A DNA stretch of 64,000 nucleotides from Symbiodinium natans (lineage: Eukaryota > Sar > Dinophyceae > Suessiales > Symbiodiniaceae). Within the stretch, counting starts at the first letter, position 1, and every line of letters starts with the position of its first letter. Where the stretch lies: the NCBI GenBank assembly GCA_905221605.1, contig CAJNDS010002641.1, positions 269,405-333,404 of the forward strand, in the 5' to 3' direction. The notes beneath the pieces are model-generated. The model saw only the letters and a program-made list of their open reading frames with translations, did not search any database and was not told the DNA's origin. A program made the position numbers and the translations under genes. Positions 55,106 through 64,000 of the stretch are shown here, piece by piece.

Positions 55106-58100
55106 GCAAGACTGGCTGTTGTCAGGGTGTTTGCGACAGCGGACGAAGTGAATGCCTTGCTGCTGTCTGCCACGACACCCTGCCATGTTAGTTCCCACCT
55201 GATTGCCAAAGCAGTGTCTCCTTCTAGCCTGAATGCTTCGGATCGTCCAAACGCCAACCCCTGGGCACATCCAGAAAGTAAACCAGCACCCTGCTCTACA
55301 GTACCAATACCGTGCTGCGCTAAGGACATGGGAGACGACGAGGCCGTGTGACCCGGCGAAGATCACACAGCCTATCGATCTGATCCTGGTGTATAGCAAG
55401 GACGAGGGCGTAGGGCATCGTAGGGTTAAGGCTTGGGCTCTGGGCTTAGGGTACGGTGAAGGTTTAGGGCCATATAGGCGTCCGACTTCTACGCTCTTAC
55501 ACAGCTCTTGCTCTCTGGGGGGTCTTCTGGCGGAACCTCAGTGGACCCTGAGACAGGTGCAATCCGACTTTCACGAGGCCAACACTCAAGTACCATCTAC
55601 ACAACACACACACACAAACAAACACCTGAATGGACAACTGAGAAAGCACTTTATATTCTCTTCAGAAAGGGATGACGAGTTTATAGCTGATGTTAAGCTG
55701 AGGGCTGCAAACCTGACCTTTGGCCTTCTTGCCGGTAGGTAAGACAGGGTGTTGACATGCCTGCCACTATCTGAATAAGGCTCGTCTAGAAATAAGTCAA
55801 ATCATTGAGGAGATTGCCTCACGATTGTCACGCAAGTGTAGCTTTGACGTTGTTGCTGTGGCAGGACATCGAGTCGGAGAGATACCTGGATCCCACCGCC
55901 ACCAATTCGCACACTGTCGTGGACGCTCTGCTTCTTGCTGCCCTTGCCTGTACCACGAAATCCCGCATCCCCAAAAGCCTAATTACGCCGCGCAAACCCT
56001 AAACATCCTCAAGCACCCTAGAAGCTTCAACCTGCCTGAATTCTTTGAGAGATTATGAGAGCCGACGTCCAAGGCAAGTCTTTCAGCTTTGTTCACCAAA
56101 CAAAGCTTACCCTGGATGTCGTGCAGCTTGCTTGCAGGGATCGATGGGATGATGGAACACGGATGGAACTATGGTTTAATTATGGGATCAAGAGCTAGGC
56201 GTAGGTCTTAATCATGTAGGGGGAGGCCTGCGGTTTTGTCCGAAATGACGAAGGTTTCGCAGAGATGAAGAACATGTCCGTGAAGCTCACGCCAGAGGAG
56301 GACCAGTACGATGTTCACGGTTACAGTGTGAACCGGTTCCTTTGACTGAAGGGAGCGCGTCGGGAACACATGGGAACACTCCCAATGCCGACGGCTTCAA
56401 GTTCTAAACCCTATACCCACCCATCTTGTTGGTAGTTACCTGGCAGTTGCTTCAACGTTTCGTTTTGCGTCGCCAACCTCCCAGCGGAACGAGGCATTGG
56501 GTCCAGGGCCCAAACTCCGTGTTCACGAGCATCATGTCGGCCATGCTCACTGGAGACCTGCGCGGGTACGATGCTTTCTTCTTCATGGAGATGGATGCGG
56601 TGCCCATCAAGGTGCAAAAGTTTCAAGGGAACTGCCAGACTCACAACAAGTCTGTCGCAGTTGTTGTTGTTGGGAAATTGCAAAATCAAGAAAGATGTGG
56701 CCACTACATGAAACCCCTGAAGCCCCAATGCGGCGCTAGACTAGCCACGGCCTCGCGCCTCGCGCTAGCAAAGTATACAGGAAGTATGTGCTATCATAGG
56801 ATGCCTTTGAAAAATACTTAAAAACACAACCACTTGGCCTTCATTGGCGTTAATGTGCCCTAACATCCCTTCATAATCCCTTAACGGTCCCCTTATTTAC
56901 TTCTGCGGGCTATTGATGGTTAATAGTTGTTTTGATTTGCAAGTGTAAGGCTTGTCAGAGTTCATCACGTTGCAGGCTATAGGTTTCGAGGTTTAGGGTT
57001 AAGGGTCCGGGTTATTGTTTGACGCGAAATATTCGAGATCCTTTCGGAGGAAAACCAATGAATCCAGAAGTTAAAAAAAGTTAAATCCTGATTTAATTGT
57101 TGCGTTTGGGTTGGGTTTTGACCTACCTCGACATACCTTGTCCCCTCCAACGACACAATTAAATCCAGATTTAATTGTGTTTCTTTGCGTTTGACTGGAA
57201 GACAATTGAATCCTGAGTTAATGGTATAGCAAAGACTTGTGCTAATTGGTACCTATTTGCACCATTAAATCATGATTTAATTGTACTATTATTACTACTA
57301 TTACTATTAGTCTTATTATTACTATTGCTATTAGTATTATTATTACGATTATTATTACTAGTACTATTCGTATTATAATTATTACTATTACTATTAGTAT
57401 TGTTATTACTGTTATTCTTACTATTTCTATGCTTATTTTTTGATTATTTTTATTATTACTATTACTCTTATTACTATGACTATTACTCCTATTACTATTA
57501 TTATTATTTTTATCATCATTATTCTTAATTATCATTATTCTTATTGTTACTATTATTATTACTATTGGGTGTCCTAGTGGTTAAGGTGGTTCCCGATCCG
57601 ACATTGATTCATGTCCATTAAATCTTGATTTAATTCTGCTGCGGGTTGGGGTCGTCTAGCAGAAACAATTAAATCCTGATTTAGTTGTTTTCCTTGAGCA
57701 GCTTGCCGGCATGGCATGCTACGTCGCGCGACGTTAACAGGCAATTAAATCGAGAGTTAATTGTGCTGGACCTAAGGGGCGTCGAGCCGGCCCGATGCCG
57801 GTCAATTAACTTCAGAGTTAATTTTCCTTAACTCTTGGATTCACTGTCTTCCCCTTTCGGAGAATCTTTAGAGTTTTTTTGAAGTTGAGAGTACAGAAGC
57901 CCCAAAGCATTCTTGAAGATGAATCGGAATCCAGAAAAGTATCTAGAATTCCGCGCTGGAGTTAGAGCTAGTGGTTAGTTGACAATTGCCAGCAGATGCC
58001 CATTCGTCTTTTGCAGGCAGACATTGGGCATGTAAGACTCTAGCTTGTTTAGAAGGAGCGCAGATATGGAGCAGCACCTGAGCACAAGGGTCACAAGGGC

Positions 58101-60662
58101 ATTGCTTCTGATACCTGACACCCAACCCGCCCAAGCCAAAACCTTGAAACCTTCGCCCTCCTTTGCGTTTCTTGGCAGAATCTTAGTGGAATAAGTCCGC
58201 GTCATAGGGGTTGTTCCTGAGGCTTCTGCACGTTTTATGCTTTGCTGTTGGGATCAGGCTGGGTATTCCTTTTGTCACAATTTGACAAAACGTTGGCTTC
58301 TGACGCTCCCTATGAACCCCCTCGCCCCAACTCTCCGTCACCAAGCGTTTCCGATTGGTTACCGACGCCAGTCAAACATGAGCCAACTCTTACGGGACTC
58401 GCGCAGCTTTTGTCAAGTCAAGGCGGGCTGGCTGGAGCAGTTCGAGAAAGAGGCTCTGGAGATGCCCACGCAGAACATGGCCATCCGCGGCAGCAAGTAC
58501 TTGGGCCACAAGTGGGATGCTTTCAAGCACCTGATGCCGGCCCATGTGGTCGAGCACATCAACGGCAACGCCATTTACAACTTGAAGCCTTGCCATGCTC
58601 TTGCATTCCGTTTTTTTTTTTGTTTTTTTCTGTAGGGTTGCTAGTTGCTTGCAGTGATGTTTTTGGTAGCCTCTGTTTTCTACTTTTGCTGATGGTAGAT
58701 GGATCCTCTTTGCAAGGTTAACTTGGGCCCAAATCAGCGTTGATTTTCACTGTTTTTGAGGAGAGATCCGCTGTGTGCGTGGCATCTAATTCCTTCACAA
58801 CGTGCATGCTCGACATACCTCAGCTCGTTTCTGCCTCGGGTCATCGTTGTTTTGCGCATTGTTGCGCACATGTAGGCGTTGGGCTCGGCGATATTTCTCA
58901 CATGCTGTAACTGTTGCGTCTCTTCTGTCTCGTTCGGAACTACGCAATGTGTTGGCAGAAAGTCAGAGAAGGAAGCATCCTTGGCTGAAGTTTTTGCACG
59001 ACACCTTCACTGCAAAGGGCAACATTCAGATGGCAGAGGAGATGGCCTTCGATGTGGCGTTCGCCATGATTACTCAGGCTCAGCTTCGTCCCTAACTGGG
59101 GCGCATTATGGCCCGTTATGTATAAAGGGCTTGGCCTGCCAAAACGTAGACAGATGAATTATGAGGTCTGTCCAGTAAAGTAGGACAATCTGCTTGAACA
59201 AGGGGGGGGGGGGACAGTGCTGCTCAGGCGGCCATGGATGGCAGGGAGGATGAGTTTGCCGCAGCATTTTCGCAGAGCAAAGGTACCGATAGGACTTACT
59301 GTGGGGATTCGATGCTCATTGGCAACTACGCTTCTGGGTCGGCTACAGATAGCTTTTTCCCTGCTACAGTGGTCCAAAGTTTAAACACAAAAACCTACAA
59401 CAGCGCTTCATAACCCTTACAGAGATGATGCGTTGCCGTCGCAGGCCAACACGCTCTTGAATCACAGCTTCGACGTCCCGACCTACATTCGCCATGGCTC
59501 TGACAGAAATCTGTTCCACAGCCTTGCGGACGACCAGGTCACTTTGGGAGTGGCCGTCTACGACCAAAGCACAGGTCACATCATGAACACCACTCGTAGC
59601 AACCACCCCTTCAAGAACGTCCTGATGCTTCAGTACTTCCCCGGTAAGAAAGCCGTGGAGAAGATTGCATCCCCGAGCGGCGAGGTCATGGTGACCACGC
59701 AGCAGGCAACGCAGGAGCCCCACATGCATCTGTGTGAGGTCGCCAAGTTGGCGACGACGCCGTGGTTCGCTCTTACCGACAACTACCACGTCATCAACGC
59801 ACCTGCGACTGGGCCTTACCAGTACCTGTCCGGTTTTTCAGCCTCAATAGCTGGACAATGCATGCTTGATACGGGTTGCCCTGTCGACCTGTAAGTAGGC
59901 GCATTAGTTGATACCAGTGGAGCAGTGGCTGGCACAAGAGCCTGATATGCTAATCTGCGGTAGCCGAAGGTCACCGTGCTCATGGACCATTCCGACCCGC
60001 AGATGCCTGTCCCCGTGATGCCTTATGTCCATGGCTGCGAGCGTGGCGACTGCCAGGCCTCGCTAGATCAGGCCACGGATCTCTTCGGAGTTCACTTAAA
60101 ATACCACCATGATCCGTACGAGCTTGTCTTCAGCACCAGGGATGCCAGAGACTTCTGCTCCTCTTGGAAGCAAGCGGCGGCTAGCAAGAGCTGGAAGTCC
60201 TGCGAGCTTGCGTACGGCCCGACGGCCGATGATTACGTGGCCTGGAAGATCAGCACGAACAAGACCAACCTGATTGCCACCCCCAAGAACAAGGCCCTGT
60301 ATGGTTGGAGGGCATGGACGCAGCGGTGGGCGCCTGCCCCTGTGGACATGCGACAGTGCCGGGTGCAAGTCTATGGCTTCATCGAGTACCACCATGCCCT
60401 CGGGAACATCTCATCCTGCGAGAAACGTATAGAGGATAAATGGGGGTGCAAAGCAGATCCAGACTGCACTTGGGTCCTGTTTGGCAGACAGAGAGAGGTA
60501 GAGAGAGAGAGAGAGAGAGTCAGAGAAGAGAGACGGACAGACGGACGGGCACCAATTTTGGCAGGCAAGTGGATTCCAAAGTTCCAGTCTGGCGTTTGTG
60601 TGCGCGATTGGTCCTACCACTATAAGGCTCTTTGGTGGCATCTACTGTCTCGTGGATTATAG
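55106..60662 (+). CDS. Multi-exon glycosyltransferase-like gene (GT-A type, EMDAVP motif)
   Basis: Exons I can place: 55106-about 55190 (ARLAVVRVFATADEVNALLL), about 55310-55403 (TRPCDPAKITQPIDLILVYS), about 56455-56611 (RHWVQGPNSVF...FFFMEMDAVPIK), 58423-58583 (AGWLEQFEKEALEMP...HINGNAIYNL), 58972-59077 (KHPWLKFLHD...FAMITQ), 59228-59368 (CGDSMLIGNYAS...FFPAT), 59445-about 59831 (YIRHGSDRNLF...PWFALTDNYHVI), 59970-60662 (DCQASLDQATDLFGVHLKYH). PIK|AGWL, YNL|KHPW and ITQ|AAMD join in phase. The acidic EMDAVP motif, INGNAIYNL and the order of blocks fit an algal/dinoflagellate glycosyltransferase-like family as I remember it; donor and acceptor unknown. The first two exons may be separated from the rest by exons I did not find. 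The last exon reads through a GA microsatellite (60482-60530) to its stop. Confidence 0.68.
57081..57822. repeat. Array of eight 22-bp palindromes with an (ATT)n tract, in the 1.8-kb intron
   Basis: CAATTAAATC-NN-GATTTAATTG or close variants at about 57081, 57157, 57203, 57262, 57615, 57666, 57742 and 57802. A 290-bp TTATTA/ACTATT-type microsatellite (57283-57566) separates the first four from the last four. Confidence 0.9.
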
Positions 60663-62364
60663 GTGTGATCTCCGGTGTAAATGTTAACGTGTTCCAACCA
60701 GTATTGGAGTCAACGGCTAGGTAAAGTCCCCACATTACAATAAACATGTCTGGCAAATTTCCGCAGAGGTTCTCAAGAAAGCCAGGAAGCGACACTGGAA
60801 ACCCAGGTGGAGAGTAAAGCCCTGGCGGCGCTGGCACAAAGGGAGGAGTTGGGCGCAAACCGAGGGCGGTAACTACGACAGCCTCGCACAAGAGCCACAT
60901 CCAGACGACGAGAATGTGCACGAAGACCCCGTTCACTTCATGCAGCTCTCCAAAAAACGCGGGCCGGAACTCTGAGGCGTGCAGCCTCCCGATCTTTCGA
61001 GGCTTCCTGTTTTCCTCAGCCAAGGGCTGCATGAAGCAGAGGATGTGCACTTCGGTTTTAATGGGCCGCGACTGTAGTGCGTTATAACAGTTTTAACTGG
61101 AGGCCCCTGTTCCCGCAGATCTTTGAGAACTAGCAGCAGTCTGCTGGATGTGCAAGCGGGAAACCGGGAAACATGAGCCTCGCAGATTTATGGTGTTCGG
61201 TCTCGGGAGCTCCCCTTAAAGGGTCAGCATCCGATACCTGGCAGAAGGACACTCTCTGACAAGACATGCCTCCTTGAGGTTACATGGGCGTGTAGTTTTC
61301 ATGCACCCTTCACAGCCTAGCCATGCGCAAGCAACTCCCACTCTGTCTCCAAGTCCTACACCTAAAAACCTTGAACCTTTGCAACCCCCTATGAATCCTG
61401 CAACCCCCTGTAAATCCTTACCAGCCCTATAATGTTGTACCTGCTTTAATGTGCCCCCTCCCTTCCCTTTCGGAACAGTCGAAGCTCGTTTGCACCCTTT
61501 TTCAACGGCCCACGGAAATTATATGAATAGTATGAATTGGGAGGAGTTTGTAAGAGTTTACAAGGAATCCACATGATTTTCAAAGGGATGAATGCGCTTA
61601 GATGAATCTACAAGGAATCCATATCTGCTTTCGAAGGGATGAGTTTTTATGAGTTTAAAAAGGAGTCCATGTGATTTTTTGAAATCCAGGGCCAAGACAC
61701 TAAAGAGGGTCCCACAACAGTGCCCATGACAGCAGATTCGGGTGGCTCCTGGACCACCCTCCGCCGGACTGATCCAAACCAATTTTCACATTGGTTTGTT
61801 AAAGGGAAGTATTGGTTTCGGCTCCGTTGGGATTCCGGGGTCTTGGAAAGGAGTAAGAGTCAGAGGCCGTGCTTGGCCTCTTGTCATCGGTTTAAAGTTG
61901 GCTTCAAAGCAAACCCTAAATTGTGAAAAAAACAATCTGGGGTTTCGGGAACGACTTGATTTTAAACAGGAACCCCAAACAGCTTTATTCAGGGGGGCCC
62001 GCACTAAAAAGCGTCCAACATTAAGCCCTAATTCTTGCTGAACATGTGAGGGTTGCTCTAAATCCGGGTCACCGAATAGTATTGAGTCAGTAACCATATG
62101 CCTGTTTTGAGAGAAACGCAAAGGCAAATCCCCTCCTCTGCGCTCTTTTTCCATGAAGCCCATGTCGACTCGACCCAAAGCTTAAAACCTGCAGAGTTTT
62201 GGCTTCCTGCTTTAGCTTTAGCTGCTTACCATTCCGGCGATGGCGCTGTGCTGGTGCCCGGGCGTGCAAAGCAGAAGACTGCCGCACAGCCTATAGGGTC
62301 AGGGTTCGGGTTCGTGGACGCCCCCTGTTCTCATGCGAAGCGTTCACCTTATCAGGCCGATGGA
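60663..62364. other. No recognisable gene
   Basis: The minus strand from about 61050 to 60520 is open (176 codons) but ends in the GA tract and shows no motif. At 61555-61690 the string ACAAGGAATCCA(C/T)AT and AAAGGGATGA(A/G)T recur two or three times as a short degenerate tandem repeat. Confidence 0.45.
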
Positions 62365-62468
62365 CAAACCCCAAGCCGCGCCCTCTTGCGAGGCGACTCT
62401 TCCTCGTTGGCTGGGCCTTCCACCTGGCCCAGGCCCGGCGTTTTGCCACCACGACCCCTGCCCAATAA
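62365..62468 (+). other. Leader-peptide cassette, copy near the 3' GT-family fragment
   Basis: Encodes NPKPRPLARRLFLVGWAFHL then AQARRF, and stops at TAA 62466 in that frame. It resembles the 54.5-kb cassette most (both have the GWA-HLAQA ending). Confidence 0.65.
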
Positions 62469-62589
62469 ACATATGCAAAAAACCGTAGGGATGACGACGA
62501 TTGCAAACAGCCGACAGCCAACAGCCATGGCGGCACGCCATGCTGCAGCAGCACCGGCAGCACTAGCACCACCAGTACCAGCACCAGCA

Positions 62590-62974
62590 CTCGCCACCAC
62601 TCAACACCACTCAACACCACTTACCACCATCACCACAACCACCGCCACCACCACCACCACCGCCGCTGCCGCCGCCACTCACCACCACTCACCACCACTC
62701 ACCACCACTCACCACCACTCACCACCACTCACCACCACTCACCACCACTCACCACCACTCACCACCACGACCACCACCACCACGACCACTCACCACCACA
62801 CCACCACCACCGCCGCCGCCGCCCCCACCACCACCACCACCACCACCACCACCACCACCACCACCACCACCACCACCACCACCACCACCACCACCACCAC
62901 CACCACCACCACCGCCCAGCAATAAACAACAGCGACCGCAGCTGCGACGACGACGGCGGCGGCGGCGGCGGCAG

Positions 62975-63019
<45 letters not shown>

Positions 63020-63020
63020 T
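62590..63020. repeat. CACCACT / ACC / ACG repeat tract
   Basis: CACCACTCAC decamers (62676-62765) pass into pure ACC (62826-62912). After 30 nt of ordinary sequence comes ACGACG (62944-63018, with an interrupting GGCGGC run). All Thr/His, Gly/Val and Arg frames here are repeat products. Confidence 0.95.
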
Positions 63021-63302
63021 GACCGCCATCACGACCAGGATCACCACTACAACGCCAGCGCCAGCGAGAACGACAACGACAACGACAAACATCAACCACA
63101 ACAGCGAACAACCACGGCCACAGCCACAAGCAACAGCGCAACAGAAACCTGCTACAAGCCCCCGTGCAAAGCCCTTCCATACCGACCTATCCTCAATATG
63201 AAGAATATACATACATGTATACATACATACTACATATGTGCATACATACCGTTCTATCACTATCCAAGCCCCTTGAACCGGCCAAACCCATGCTTGCATA
63301 GG

Positions 63303-63720
63303 CAAAGCTGGCCGTCGTCCGGGTGTTCTCGACAGCCGACGAAGTGAATGCCTTGCTGCTGTCCACCACGACGCCATGCTCTGATTAATCTCTTGCACCC
63401 TTTGATTGTCGAGCCAGAGCGGCCTCTGGCCCAGTTGAACCAGTTGAAGCACGAACTGTTTCCCGAAGTCACTGGTAATGACACACGCCTCCAGAGACAT
63501 GACAGGGGTTCTTTTTTGAAAAGAGACCGAACAGGGACACCTTTCTCCGAACTTTCTAAACTTGAGACTTTTTGCACCCGCCCGCAACCTGCAAGCCTGT
63601 ATGCTAAGACCCGCCAAACAAGGACGTGGGAGAAGACCAGGCCGTGCGACCCTGCCAAGATCTCGCAGCCCATCGACTTGGTCCTCGTGTACAGCAAGGA
63701 CTTTGCGTCAGCATGGGGGG
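63303..63720 (+). pseudogene. 5' fragment of a second copy of the GT-family gene
   Basis: Repeats the two first exons of the 55-kb gene: AKLAVVRVFSTADEVNALLL at 63303-63365 and TRPCDPAKISQPIDLVLVYS then KDF at about 63638-63705. The exons are farther apart than in the 55-kb copy, with a readable stretch between them (LLHPLIVEPERPLAQLNQLK). No downstream exon is seen before the window ends, so it is either truncated or continues outside. Confidence 0.5.
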
Positions 63721-64000
63721 AGGGATCATATGAGGCGCAGGGGTGCGCCGGATGCGATTTTGGCGTTGGCGGGGCATGGTGCGTTTTGCCAGAAGGAGCG
63801 CAAGAGGTGCTGATTTTATCATAACCCGAGAGCTAACCGTGCTGCTCAACGCTTGAGCCGCTTGAGTTGGCACTCTTTTGTTATTACTAATTACAACAAC
63901 GGCGTGCTGCAACCCCCTCCAGAAGCCCTCGAGCATCCTCCTGATATTAAAGCAACTATAGGGTCGGGACGAGGCGGGAAAAGGGCAGGGCGCATGAGGG

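Noticed and set aside
54665-55399. 244-codon minus-strand ORF rich in Cys/Leu
   Set aside because: Shadow of the CAG/GCG tract and of the plus-strand exons at 55.1-55.4 kb; the plus peptide is the one that fits the GT-family layout.
57570-57600. tRNA-like A-box string TAGTGGTTAAGGTG
   Set aside because: No matching B box, acceptor stem or anticodon arm at tRNA spacing.
62098-63617. Long Thr/His (+) and Gly/Val (-) ORFs
   Set aside because: Driven by ACC and ACG repeats; the conserved exons at 63.3-63.7 kb are described separately.

Overview
The window looks like nuclear DNA of a dinoflagellate, most probably a Symbiodiniaceae-type alga. Four things point there: genes cut into very small exons, introns that start with GC or GA as often as with GT and end AG, usually followed by G, interstitial plant-type telomere heptads (CCCTAAA/TTTAGGG), and a mass of microsatellites, homopolymers and retroelement remains. 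There are no operons, CRISPR arrays, rRNA genes or tRNA genes that I can support. Most long open frames are accidents of GC-rich or repetitive DNA. The real coding content is mostly spliced and partly decayed.

Layout. 1-4647: 3' part of a Ty1/copia polyprotein (integrase, a 2-oxoglutarate/Fe(II) oxygenase-like domain, reverse transcriptase, RNase H, membrane-spanning tail). 5.5-9.84 kb: a Pumilio/PUF-repeat gene in at least 11 tiny exons that I could join in frame. 9.9-13.8 kb: repeats and one weak ORF. 13.9-14.76 kb: two-exon methyltransferase-like gene. 15.4-19.9 kb: small exon candidates, a microsatellite and a nuclease-like fragment. 19.96-20.99 kb: fucosyltransferase-like ORF. 21.3-23.6 kb: dispersed repeat, decayed glycosyltransferase exon and frameshifted sulfotransferase-like gene. 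24.8-29.3 kb: poly-C, long repeat units and palindromes. 30.0-31.36 kb: GT61-like glycosyltransferase with a poly-C frameshift. 31.5-33.0 kb: long GT tract, exon-like duplicates.

Two regions, about 33.45-41.72 kb and 47.09-53.90 kb, are direct copies of one segment. They carry a sulfotransferase-like N-terminal ORF, a decayed antisense reverse transcriptase, and a conserved terminal exon. One copy is interrupted by a 744-bp inverted-repeat element whose empty site is preserved in the other copy. Between them (45.4-46.2 kb) is a decayed sulfotransferase whose upstream exon is bounded on both sides by telomere-type arrays. 54.5-60.66 kb: a multi-exon glycosyltransferase-like gene with a large intron full of AT-rich palindromes; 62.4-63.7 kb repeats its 5' part.

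The recognisable genes are biased to secretory-pathway glycosyl- and sulfotransferases. Several begin with the same leader-peptide cassette (consensus PKPRPFARRLFLAGWALH), found at five loci. That suggests exon shuffling of a secretion signal onto different enzymes.
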